Assembly (NCBI GenBank): GCA_021772985.1
Contig: JAJFKX010000019.1
Location: 248,001-312,000 of the forward strand
From: Gammaproteobacteria bacterium
GTDB lineage: Bacteria; Pseudomonadota; Gammaproteobacteria; Xanthomonadales; Wenzhouxiangellaceae
DNA length: 64,000 nt
Reading direction: 5' to 3'
The notes beneath the pieces were generated by a model. It was not told the origin of the DNA and searched no databases. It was given only the letters and a program-made list of their open reading frames with translations. Shown piece after piece: positions 8,804-18,000 of the stretch; the stretch's first letter is position 1, and every line of letters begins with the position of its first letter. Made by a program: the position numbers and the translations under genes.

Positions 8804-10666
8804 TTAAAAAGAAATGACCGTACGATGTCGTTGAGAATTACCCGCCCTGCTAAGCACGGCTTGCACCGTTTTTGCTAAATCGGTGGCCGTGAAGGGCTTG
8901 GTAAGAAAATCAACGTCGCCAGCCTCCACTCCGTGGCGCAGGATCACATCATCAGTGTAGCCTGAAACGAAAATTATCGACAGCTCAGGCTGGCGTGCAC
9001 GCATCTGGTCCGCGAGTTTCTTGCCGTTGATTGCGGGCATTACAACGTCGGTGATGACAAGATTAAAAGGGGTGTCAATGGTATCGAATATTTGCAGTGC
9101 TTGTTCGCCATCGCTCGCGGACCAGACTTTGTAGCCAAGCTCGCCAAGAATCTCACAGGTTGCCAGGCGTAGTTCCGCGTTGTCTTCAGCTACTAGGATT
9201 CGGGTAGACTCGATAGCCTGTGGAGCCCCAAGCGCTGGCCGAGTGGCTTTCTCAGGTTCAGCATATTCACTGCGCGGAAGCAGGATTTCAAAGGTTGTGC
9301 CGCAGCCTTCTTTGCTATTCAACGATATATAACCACGATTTTGTGTAACTATGCCATGGACTATAGCAAGTCCAAGCCCGCTGCTTGTTGAGATGTCTTT
9401 TGTTGTGAAATACGGTTCGAATACCTTGTCCACAACATCTGTAGGAATACCACTACCCTGGTCTGACACGGTCAACACAACATAATCACCGGGCGAATTG
9501 GAATTTTGTCCACCAGGTATTTCTTTGATCGAGCGGTTTTCGACAAACACGCTGATCTCACCGCCTGCCGGCATGGCGTCGCGCGCGTTGATAACCAGAT
9601 TCAACAACACCTGCTCCAATTGTGATGGATCCATCATGACGTTCCATATGTCATCGCCACATAGGACTCGCAACCGGATGTCATCTCCAATCAAGCGCGC
9701 GAGCATTTTTTCCATACCGACAACAATGCGTTTTAAGCTGAAAACCTGGGGTTGTACCGGTTGTCTGCGACTAAATGCAAGCAGGCGTCTGATCAGCGCA
9801 GCAGACTTGGCGCCAATTGCCGTAATAGCGTCCATACGTTCGATGATTGGATCACCTGGAGAAGCCCTTAACTTGACTACTTCGCATTGCATTGTCATCG
9901 CGGCAAGGTGGTTGTTGATGTCGTGTGCGATTCCTCCCGCGAGTCTTCCTACCGCATCCATTTTCTGTGATTGTAATAATCGCGACTCGCTGTCAATCAG
10001 CGCATACACTGCCTCAGCACGCCGTCGTTCCCGATGCCACAGCCCACCAACCGCGACGGCAACAATCAGCAACCAAGCAATGACAATGGCACGGACCAGA
10101 ACCCGGGCGCGCGCCTCGGTCCTATCGAACGCCGTCTGGTAGATACTTTCCAAGGTGATAAGATTGGCGAGTATGGCTGCGAATATCGCGTCGAATTGTG
10201 TATCAATGGTTGAACCAATGCCAACTTCCTCAGCAGCATCAACCCCTTCGATGCGTTGCTGCGTGACCACAGCGAAATGAGTAAGCTCGGAGAGCGCACC
10301 TGCCACTGACTTGCCCGCCGTCACCAGTTCGCTGGTATTTAATAACTGTTGGCTTTCCAACATTTGTGTTTCTATACCATGAAGCAGAACCTCAGATTCC
10401 GCGAGGTTACCGCGGATTTCATCCAAATCAACTGTGTCACCAGTAACGTACTCCTCAACCCACAAATGGGAGATAGATATCTTTGTTTGGATCTTGTTGA
10501 GCGCCAGCACCTGCTCAGCTCCAACCTGGAAGCGCGCGTGAATCCACTCAGTACTAGCAAACAATAACAATGCTGCACCACCAAGAGCCAGTACCATGAG
10601 TGGAAACCAGTTACGCCGCCCACGACTGTGCGGTGTCTGCAAGTCCTCGCGCAGCTGCTTGCTCAC
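8804..10666 (-). CDS. Hybrid sensor histidine kinase with C-terminal receiver
   Basis: A 620-residue membrane kinase. Helices at about 20-38 and 190-210 bracket a periplasmic helical sensor segment. The HisKA box GGIAHDINNHL carries His248; the N-box (LVINARDAMPAGG), G1 (DQGSGIP) and G2 (SSGLGLAIV) define the ATPase domain. A complete receiver follows (about 495-610) with the phospho-acceptor in TDVVMP and the Lys in LTKPF. The start is a GTG overlapping the stop of the upstream OmpR-type regulator (GTGA), so translation is coupled. The ligand is unknown. Having both an attached receiver and a separate partner regulator suggests a phosphorelay or a phosphate-sink branch (inference). Confidence 0.85.
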   Translation of the reverse strand: MSKQLREDLQTPHSRGRRNWFPLMVLALGGAALLLFASTEWIHARFQVGAEQVLALNKIQTKISISHLWVEEYVTGDTVDLDEIRGNLAESEVLLHGIETQMLESQQLLNTSELVTAGKSVAGALSELTHFAVVTQQRIEGVDAAEEVGIGSTIDTQFDAIFAAILANLITLESIYQTAFDRTEARARVLVRAIVIAWLLIVAVAVGGLWHRERRRAEAVYALIDSESRLLQSQKMDAVGRLAGGIAHDINNHLAAMTMQCEVVKLRASPGDPIIERMDAITAIGAKSAALIRRLLAFSRRQPVQPQVFSLKRIVVGMEKMLARLIGDDIRLRVLCGDDIWNVMMDPSQLEQVLLNLVINARDAMPAGGEISVFVENRSIKEIPGGQNSNSPGDYVVLTVSDQGSGIPTDVVDKVFEPYFTTKDISTSSGLGLAIVHGIVTQNRGYISLNSKEGCGTTFEILLPRSEYAEPEKATRPALGAPQAIESTRILVAEDNAELRLATCEILGELGYKVWSASDGEQALQIFDTIDTPFNLVITDVVMPAINGKKLADQMRARQPELSIIFVSGYTDDVILRHGVEAGDVDFLTKPFTATDLAKTVQAVLSRAGNSQRHRTVISF

Positions 10667-11340
10667 CTGCGCCGGCCGGTGAGCATGTAACCCATACCTT
10701 TTTTTGTATGCAATAGCTGTTGCGTTCGGCCACCATCTATTTTCTTACGCAGTCTGTATATGATCACGTCCACTGGGTTACTCATTGAATCGAATGCGTC
10801 ATCCCAGACGTGTTCAATAAGTTCCGTACGGGTAACTACTTCGTCCAGATGGTTTATCAGATATTCGAGCATGGCAAATTCTTTTGGCGATACCTCAATC
10901 GGTTCACCCGCAATTGTGACCAATCTTTGCACGCGATCAATTTCAAGATCACCCGCTTTAAGGCTCGTTTGCAGTGGTTTGTCGCGCCGCCGTAGCAAAC
11001 TGCGCACCCGAGCAAGCAGTTCAGGAAGTAAGAACGGCTTATTCAAATAATCATCAGCGCCACTGTCGAGCCCGGTGACGCGGTCTTCGATTTGTGAGCG
11101 GCCAGTGAGCATCAGAACTGGTGTGGCATTTCCGTCTTCGCGCCATAAACGCAGTAAATCGATGCCGGTAGGTGGTGGAATGCTCCAGTCAAGGATGACC
11201 AAATCGTAGTTGTTTACGAACATCAATTCCTCTGCGCTTGCTCCATCACGAGCCAGGTCTGTCGCGTAGGCTTCGATCCGAAGGGCTTCGACGATGCCGT
11301 CGGCCAGCAAGGCTTCATCCTCCACTACGAGTATTCTCAT
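10663..11340 (-). CDS. OmpR/PhoB-family response regulator
   Basis: A 225-residue two-domain regulator. The receiver has acidic residues Glu7-Asp8, phospho-acceptor Asp51 (in VILDWSIPPPTG, with a Trp and three prolines after the Asp instead of the common L-x-L-P), Thr79 and Lys101. The C-terminal winged helix (about 130-222) has the usual PLTxxEF-like region as VSPKEFAMLEYL and a recognition helix ending VDVIIYRLRKKI. It is the first gene of a two-gene operon with the hybrid kinase. Targets are not evident. Confidence 0.88.
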   Translation of the reverse strand: MRILVVEDEALLADGIVEALRIEAYATDLARDGASAEELMFVNNYDLVILDWSIPPPTGIDLLRLWREDGNATPVLMLTGRSQIEDRVTGLDSGADDYLNKPFLLPELLARVRSLLRRRDKPLQTSLKAGDLEIDRVQRLVTIAGEPIEVSPKEFAMLEYLINHLDEVVTRTELIEHVWDDAFDSMSNPVDVIIYRLRKKIDGGRTQQLLHTKKGMGYMLTGRRR

Positions 11341-11558
11341 GGCGAAACTATTAATTTTAGCGAGTGTGCCATAAGCAAAGCGAGCATCACGAACTCTCTA
11401 ATGCGAACGTCCGCGGTACTGCACGGCAATATATAAACACATCAAACCCCGGTTAAGGTTCATTTCAATGATTCTACTCATCAACGCTCAACCGAGTGTA
11501 GTCCAGCAAGAGCTAACTTGCCATTGTATTTTTACTCCAATATCGTTATCGCAAGTTG

Positions 11559-11996
11559 CTACACAGCCGATTGCTCGATTGTGACAGTACTCAACTGAGC
11601 AAGCCTAATCGCCTCTTTTATTTTGCATCTAAAATTACCGGGCGAAAAAGGCATTGGTAAAAAAATGACCTCTCCGGATGTGACGCGCTTAAGTATTTTC
11701 TGATCGGCCTCAAACACCGAATAGAGCAGCGCCGGTGCTTGATAACCGGCTTCACGAATGGCATCCACCACTTCGAGCCCGGTTGAATTAAGCATAAAGG
11801 CGGCCACGATCAGGCAATCAATTTCATTCTGTAGCTGAACACACAACTGAAGCGCCGTTTCACGATTACTTGCGGTGAGTACCCGGTAACCGAATACTTC
11901 CAACAATTCACAAATCGCAGACCGGAGATACGGCGCGGGCTCGATAAGCAAAATCGTACTGCCAGCTTTGAGTACAGGCTTTCCCTTTACAGGCAT
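11559..11996 (-). CDS. Stand-alone pseudo-receiver domain protein
   Basis: The fold signature of a CheY-like receiver is clear (STILLIEPAPYLRSAICELL, then NSTGLEVVDAIR, then FLPMPFSPGNF), but the key residues are gone. The acidic pair reads E-P-A, the phospho-acceptor Asp position reads Ala (LIVAAFM), and the conserved Lys is Met (LPMPF). It therefore cannot be phosphorylated in the normal way and probably acts by protein contact. No output domain is present. The start is uncertain: ATG at 11996 is used here, but the frame stays open to a TTG at 12080 and neither has a good ribosome binding site. It lies between the two-component operon and a divergent ECF sigma gene. Confidence 0.7.
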   Translation of the reverse strand: MPVKGKPVLKAGSTILLIEPAPYLRSAICELLEVFGYRVLTASNRETALQLCVQLQNEIDCLIVAAFMLNSTGLEVVDAIREAGYQAPALLYSVFEADQKILKRVTSGEVIFLPMPFSPGNFRCKIKEAIRLAQLSTVTIEQSAV

Positions 11997-12629
11997 ATCG
12001 GTTTCGAAGCTGTTTATATTCACAGTTTCAAGTTTAATTCCACCAACATGATAGCTGTATGACAAACACTGCCGAAGCAAAGTAGCTTGACGATTGTGAT
12101 GTCACTTCGGTATTTCAATGTTCTCTATACGGGTGTACAGATCACCGCTCAGGTGGGGGGTGATGTGTGCGGACATCCACGACACGTTCCGAAACTCTGC
12201 CGGCGACTGGCGAATGGTGAAATTCGGTCGTCATGATACGCTTGCCTTTGTTCAACAGTTCCAATTCGATGCTCGGCAGTAACGCCTCATCCCTGCACAG
12301 ATTTCAATCCTACGATGAGTGATTGTTGTTTGGTTTGTGCAACTTCCAATTCAAAGACACTTTCGCTCTTCAGTTGATGTTGTGAGCCTCGATAGGCGAG
12401 ATTATAGTTGCGCAAGTGACACCGGGATGAACGTAAAATGACGTTCATCTCGGTGTCATGTGCATGTGTTTAGACTTTCTTCCAGAGTGCTAAAACCTAA
12501 CAAACAGAGAGTTTCAACATGCATTCCATAAACTTCATGATCCGCAGCACAGCATTTGCAGTTCGCATTCAATACGAATTCTATACATTTCAGCGTGTTA
12601 CATAGACTCACTAATTGAACGCAATTGTT
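11997..12629. other. Regulatory gap with relic-like ORF, palindrome and small ORF
   Basis: About 630 bases between the divergent pseudo-receiver and ECF sigma genes. It holds: a 54-codon leftward open stretch at 12142-12303 with coherent amino-acid content (ELELLNKGKRIMTTEF and onward) but no good start, which looks like a gene remnant; an 18-bp palindrome at 12417-12458 (listed separately); and a 28-codon rightward ORF at 12519-12605 preceded by GAGAG at 7 bases, 24 bases before the sigma ATG. None of these has a recognisable family. Confidence 0.4.
12417..12458. repeat. 18-bp inverted repeat with 6-nt loop
   Basis: Left arm 12417-12434 and right arm 12441-12458 (ACGTTCATCTCGGTGTCA) pair over all 18 positions, with one G-U pair replacing a G-C, around an AAAATG loop. 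No T-run follows on either strand, so it is not a normal intrinsic terminator. It lies upstream of the ECF sigma gene. It could be an operator, a REP-like dispersed palindrome or an mRNA structure. Confidence 0.75.
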
Positions 12630-13160
12630 ATGCGAGATGAGTTAGTCAAAATATTACCGAAACTGCGGCGCTTCGCTTTCGCACTCACCGGCACAGCCCA
12701 CGATGCCGATGATCTGTTACAGGGAACCGTTGAAAAGCTGCTGGTGAAAGGCATCCCTGAGGATATTCATCTGGAAAAATGGGCTATTCGTGTGTGCCGT
12801 AATTTATGGATTGACGAAGTACGTAAACAAAAGGTTCGGGCTGTAGTCGATCTTGATGATGCCCAAATCCCGATCAATGTAGGCGATAATGAGCGCCATA
12901 TTTTAAACAGCATAACACTAGCGCAGGTAAACATGGCCATGGATGAGCTACCTATAAATCAACGTACCAGTCTGGCGCTGTTCACGGTTAGTGGTCTTAC
13001 ATATGCTGAAATTGCTGATGTGCTCGAAATTCCTATCGGTACTGTAATGAGCCGAATAGCCCGTGCGAGAAAAACTTTAGCTGTTAGATTTAACACCAGT
13101 TCAGCGCCTGAAACAAAGCTGCCTCCAATTAGCCAATTGGTGTCAATGGGTGGAGTTTGA
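12630..13160 (+). CDS. ECF-type RNA polymerase sigma factor
   Basis: A sigma-70 family protein of about 176 residues with only regions 2 and 4. Region 2 is seen in FAFALTGTAHDADDLLQGTVEKLL and W-A-I-R-V-C-R-N-L-W-I-D-E-V-R; region 4 in LPINQRTSLALFTVSGLTYAEIADVLEIPIGTVMSRIARAR. The final 25 residues have no counterpart in the core fold. The ATG at 12630 is used; a TTG at 12615 is the alternative. No anti-sigma gene follows: downstream is a short gap and a convergent nucleotidase gene. Its control may therefore involve the divergent pseudo-receiver, another locus, or transcription of the sigma gene itself (inference). Confidence 0.85.
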   Translation: MRDELVKILPKLRRFAFALTGTAHDADDLLQGTVEKLLVKGIPEDIHLEKWAIRVCRNLWIDEVRKQKVRAVVDLDDAQIPINVGDNERHILNSITLAQVNMAMDELPINQRTSLALFTVSGLTYAEIADVLEIPIGTVMSRIARARKTLAVRFNTSSAPETKLPPISQLVSMGGV

Positions 13161-13294
13161 CCATACCTGCATCATGGTGTCGTTTTAAAAACCGACCCAA
13201 CAATTTACTTTCGCGTCTGATATTTTCTTTGTATGCAACTTCAAAGTAGCAGTCAATAAGATTTTTCGTGAAAGCCGGCATCGATTTTGGCAGC

Positions 13295-13317
13295 AAAACA
13301 ACCGGCAACGCCGGTTG
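13295..13317 (-). terminator. Intrinsic terminator of the gdh-nadK-nucleotidase operon
   Basis: CAACCGGC (13299-13306) pairs with GCCGGTTG (13310-13317) around a 3-base loop. Read leftward it is followed by TTTTG. It lies 65 bases after the nucleotidase stop codon. Confidence 0.6.
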
Positions 13318-13381
13318 CAATCCTAGTTCAATATCACTTCCAGTTAACAGGCAATTCTTCTAAATATTCGTTAAGACAAAA

Positions 13382-14320
13382 CTACAGCCTATCCCTATTC
13401 GCCACCCCATGCGGCACATGCCCGGTCGCTACATGCTCACGACTGGACTCCACATGTACCCGCTGATCATCAAAGAAGATATCAGCACCGAAAGCACGTA
13501 AAAACTCACCTTTGCTGCGTCCACCTAGAAATAGTGATTCATCAATCCTGATACCCCAGTTGCGCAAAGTCAAAATCACTCGCTTATGCGATGGCGCGGA
13601 TCGGGCAGTAACCAGCGCTGTGCGGATCGGGTTTTCTTCAATCGGGTAAGCCGCCTGAATATCATGAATGGCTTCCAACACCGGTTTGAAAGGCCCCGCA
13701 GCCAATGGTCTGGCAGCAGCAGTTTTTTCAGAGTCAGCGAATGCATCCAATCCATCACGTTGGTATATCTGTTCGGCTTCGTCGCTGAACAATACCGCAT
13801 CGCCATCAAAGGCAATCCGAAGTTGTGATGTGGTATCTCCCTGAATAGCAGAAGGCATTAAGGTTGCAGCGGCGTGGCCGGCATCCAGTGCCGCGCGCAC
13901 ATCGTCACCATGTGCAGACAGGAACAGATGGGCACCAAATGGCTGCATATAACTGTGTGGACTGACACCATTGGTAAATGCCGCCCGCACAATATCCAGA
14001 CCATAATGTTCGATGGTGTTGAAAATCCTAAGCCCGGTATCAGCACTGTTTCGAGACAACAAAATGACTTCGACGCCGGCATGTTCAGCCTGGTTTTCGT
14101 TTAATGCCAGTAATTTTTTAACCAGTGAGAAAGCAATCCCGGGTTTCAACAGCTCATTTTCATGCTGCACCTGGTAGTTCGCGTAACTTTCCAGGCCTTT
14201 GGTTTCAAATATCTGATGGCTGTTATCCAGATCAAACAATGCACGTGACGATATCGCCACCACAAACGGCTGATCCTTGGCTTGAGTTGCTGCCGGCGGC
14301 TGCGATGATGACTGACTCAT
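13382..14320 (-). CDS. Cytosolic 5'-nucleotidase I-like protein (PF06189 family)
   Basis: A 312-residue HAD-related protein matching the bacterial relatives of vertebrate cytosolic nucleotidase cN-I: an AISSRALFDL opening, EVILLSRNSADTGLRIFNTIEHYGLDIVRAAFTNG spread over the first third, RIAFDGDAVLFSDEAE and FFDDQRVHVE. Such enzymes dephosphorylate nucleoside 5'-monophosphates (AMP, IMP). The Asp nucleophile is probably in A-I-S-S-R-A-L-F-D-L or F-D-G-D. Its ATG overlaps the stop of nadK (ATGA), so it is translationally coupled. Third gene of an operon with NAD-glutamate dehydrogenase and NAD kinase. The exact substrate is not determined. Confidence 0.8.
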   Translation of the reverse strand: MSQSSSQPPAATQAKDQPFVVAISSRALFDLDNSHQIFETKGLESYANYQVQHENELLKPGIAFSLVKKLLALNENQAEHAGVEVILLSRNSADTGLRIFNTIEHYGLDIVRAAFTNGVSPHSYMQPFGAHLFLSAHGDDVRAALDAGHAAATLMPSAIQGDTTSQLRIAFDGDAVLFSDEAEQIYQRDGLDAFADSEKTAAARPLAAGPFKPVLEAIHDIQAAYPIEENPIRTALVTARSAPSHKRVILTLRNWGIRIDESLFLGGRSKGEFLRAFGADIFFDDQRVHVESSREHVATGHVPHGVANRDRL

Positions 14321-15072
14321 AGAAATTGTTCGTTTAATACCCTTTCTTCCAGCGAATGATCCGGGTCAAATAATAACCGGTAATAAATATCCTGACGCAG
14401 ATGCATATCCACCCGTACTACGTCTGCCACTTCATCAGAGTCAGCCGTGGCATTGACCGGTCGCTTTTTATGATTCAAAACTTCTACCGTCACCCGCGTT
14501 TTATTCGGCAATACCGCTCCCCGCCAACGTCGCGGCCGAAACGGGCTGATCGGTGTCAATGCCAGGGCTTCAGTGCCCAGTGGCAAAATTGGGCCATGTG
14601 CAGACAGATTATAAGCAGTGCTGCCGGCAGCGGTTGATAACAACACGCCATCAGCCATAAGTTCCGGAATCCGAATAATATCGTTAATCGAAATACGCAA
14701 ATGTGCTGCCTGATTGGTCTGGCGCCACAGTGACACTTCATTAATCGCCAATGCCTGGGTTTGATGTCCATCTGGATCAGTAGTGGTCATTTGCAATGGT
14801 TTCAGGTCTACCGCCTGAGCCTTGGATACCCGCTCGGCAACATCATCTTCAGTGAATCGGTTCATCAAAAAACCAACTTTGCCAAGCTTCATCCCAAACA
14901 GGGGTTTGCCCAGGTGCCCATATTTATGCAGCGAGCTGAGCATAAAACCGTCACCACCCAGCACCGCCAGCACATCCGCTTTGGCCGGCGTAACTTTTCC
15001 ATAAGCTGCCTGCAGTTTTTTCTTGGCGTTTTGCGCCTCACTCAAACCACTTGCCAGAAATGCTAGTTGCAT
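14317..15072 (-). CDS. nadK: NAD kinase
   Basis: A 251-residue NAD+/NADH kinase, short compared with the roughly 290 residues of E. coli NadK and closer to the compact alphaproteobacterial form. The GGDG motif (VLGGDGFML, about 38-46) carries the catalytic Asp; G-x-V-G-F-L and the glycine-rich DGVLLSTAAGSTAYNLSAHGPI complete the family signature. It makes NADP+ from NAD+ and ATP in the cytoplasm. It begins 16 bases after the stop of the large glutamate dehydrogenase and overlaps the nucleotidase gene by 4 bases. The link to an NAD-consuming dehydrogenase suggests joint control of the NAD/NADP balance (inference). Confidence 0.88.
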   Translation of the reverse strand: MQLAFLASGLSEAQNAKKKLQAAYGKVTPAKADVLAVLGGDGFMLSSLHKYGHLGKPLFGMKLGKVGFLMNRFTEDDVAERVSKAQAVDLKPLQMTTTDPDGHQTQALAINEVSLWRQTNQAAHLRISINDIIRIPELMADGVLLSTAAGSTAYNLSAHGPILPLGTEALALTPISPFRPRRWRGAVLPNKTRVTVEVLNHKKRPVNATADSDEVADVVRVDMHLRQDIYYRLLFDPDHSLEERVLNEQFL

Positions 15073-15088
15073 GATCGCCTCACGTTAA

Positions 15089-18000
15089 TCAATCAGCTGC
15101 CATACCGGCAGTCACCAGTTGTTCCAGGCTCCGCACTGCTACGGTCATGGCAGCAATGTCCATGCTGGGTAAGCGGCGCATATCGTCCAAAATACTTAAA
15201 GTACGTTGTATCCGGTCCTGATGGACTTTTTGCCAGCTGCTCACGGTAGCATCTGGCCGAGTGGAACGATAGTGCAGAAACTGGCTGGTCAAATCCCGAT
15301 GCTGGGTAATCAGATCATTACGCAGATGCCCGCGTGCGTGGGCCTCCCAGTTACCACTGGTCGACAAGGTTTCCACCTGCCGGCGTAACCAGTCAATATT
15401 CAAAATTTCTGCAACAGCGAAATGGGTATTTAATACATCCCGCACCGGCAGATTCTGCTGAGCGGCTTCATCGACAATATCCAAACCAACGGTCATAAAT
15501 TGCAATAAAGCAATCCGGTTAGCCATAGGTTCAGTGAATCCGGATTCCAGGTATCCGGCCTTTTGCTGCTCATATACCGCAAATGAATCCTGCGGCAGGG
15601 CTTCAAGCAAATACTCATAAAGCTCAGCTATTCCCGGGCCAAACCTCTTCACTTGCTGTTGGATTTCAATGTGATCCCCACCCGGGCGATTAAGCAGCCA
15701 ACGGGTAGCTTGCCGGACAACATCCCACATTTCCTTGAAACCATCAATTTGTGAGTTGGCCGCCACTGTCGCATCCTGAGCTTCCAGCTCTGTCCAATAA
15801 GCTTGCGCTTGAAATACTTCCCGGGCTACCGCATAGGCTTTGGCGATGGCTGCGGCATCAGCACCGGTATCCTCACGTATCCGGGTAACAAATGACGCGC
15901 CCATACGATTAACCATACTATTGGTGACCCTGGTTGCGATAATTTCACGTTTCAGCGGGTGTTTTTCCATCAAATCCGCATACCGTTCCTGGATTGCCTT
16001 AGGAAAATACTGAACCAGCTCACGGGCTAAAAATTGATCTTCGGGTACTTCACTCTGCAACAATTGCCGATACAAAGATATTTTGCTGTAAGACAGTAAT
16101 ACCGCCAGTTCCGGCCGGGTCAAACCCTGGCCACTTGCCGCCCGCTCACGCAACATTTCGTTATCCGGCAAAAACTCCAGTTGCCGGTCCAGCACACCCC
16201 TGTTTTCCAGGCTGCTGATCAAATGCACTTTAGCTCCCAACCGTTCCACCGCAAACGATTCCATCATGCTCAGCGCCTGGGTTTGCAGATAATTACTGCG
16301 TAATACCAGTTGCTCAACTTCGGGCGTCATATCCCGCAATAACTGATTGCGTTGCGGCATCCCCAAACCTTTCTCATCACAAGCCAAATCCAGCAGTATT
16401 TTTATATTGACTTCGTGATCAGAGCAATCCACACCGGCTGAGTTATCAATAAAATCAGAATTAACCCGGCCTCCATGCATGGCAAATTCCATTCGGCCCA
16501 ATTGGGTCAGACCCAGGTTACCGCCTTCACCAACGACCTTGCAGCGTAATTGAGTGGCATCCACACGGACTGCATTATTAACCCGATCACCCACATCGGC
16601 ATGGCTCTCACTGCTGGCTTTTATGTAGGTTCCAATGCCACCATTCCATAACAGATCACATGGCGCTTTGAGTAATTCATGAATTAATTGCAGCGGTGTC
16701 AATTGCTGCTCTTCAGTGCCCAGCCAAGCTCGCAATTGTTTACTCAATTTGATCGATTTAGCGGCCCTGGAAAACACACCGCCACCCTTGGAAATCAGTT
16801 TTTCATCATAATCCTGCCAGCTTGATCGCGGCAGTTCGAACAAGCGCTTGCGTTCCTGAAAACTGGCTGCCGGATCCGGATCTGGATCAATAAAAATATG
16901 CAGGTGATTAAAAGCTGCTTGCAATCGGATATGTTCGGACAGCAACATGCCGTTACCAAATACATCCCCACCCATATCACCGATACCAATCACGCTAAAA
17001 GGCTCGCTTTGCGTATCCACGCCCAACTCTCGGAAATGCCGTTTGACTGACTCCCAGGCACCTTTCGCGGTAATCCCCATACCTTTGTGGTCATAGCCAT
17101 TGGAACCACCAGAGGCAAATGCATCTCCCAGCCAGAATTTATGCTGTGCAGCAATCGCATTGGCAGTATCTGAGAAAGTTGCCGTACCTTTATCGGCAGC
17201 CACTACCAGATAGGTATCATCTTTATCATGACAAACTACATTGACTGGTTTAATCAATTCACCATCGATAACGTTATCGGTAATCTCCAATAGGCCGTTG
17301 ATAAAGCTCTGATAACAATGCACCACTTCCTGCATTACCACATCACGATCACCTTCCGGCATGTGTTTAACCACAAACCCGCCCTTGGCCCCGACCGGTA
17401 CTATCATGGTGTTTTTGACATTTTGGGCTTTCATCAAGCCCAATACTTCGGTGCGAAAATCCTCTTTTCGATCTGACCAGCGCAGCCCTCCTCGGGCCAC
17501 TGGCCCCATCCGCAGATGGATACCCTCTACTCGTGGAGAGTGTACCCATATTTCACGATATGGATAAGGTTTGGGCAGCTCCGGGACGCGCTTGGATATC
17601 AATTTAAAACTTATGTGTTCAGCGTACTCACCTTGCTCAGCCTGCTGATAAAAATTGGTCCGCAGGGTTGCTATCATGGTTTCGTAATAATTACGGATAA
17701 TACGATCTTCATCCAGGCTGGAAATCGTTTGCAAACCGGCATCAAGTGCCGCATTAATCAACGCTGAGCCTTGCTGACGACCATCGGCATCAGCACTTAA
17801 CTTGGGCTTTTGCTCAATAATATCGTTGACGGCAGCACCCAATGCGCTTTCTATATTGCCCTCATGTTTATTACGCAACTTTTCCAAGGCCCGCGCCAAC
17901 GCACGAAACCGCCCCGGCATTTGCGTATTGATGGCAAACATCGATTCAAACAATCCTACCAATAAACAACCGATCACAGGGTGTCTGACCAGTGTGTCCT

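Noticed and set aside
9498-10142. 214-codon ORF opposite the hybrid kinase
   Set aside because: Arg/Ser/Ala-rich shadow frame; the sense strand encodes a complete kinase with all motifs.
13129-13320. 63-codon leftward ORF after the ECF sigma gene, considered as an anti-sigma or toxin gene
   Set aside because: Overlaps the sigma 3' end and includes the terminator hairpin at 13299-13317; no recognisable family.
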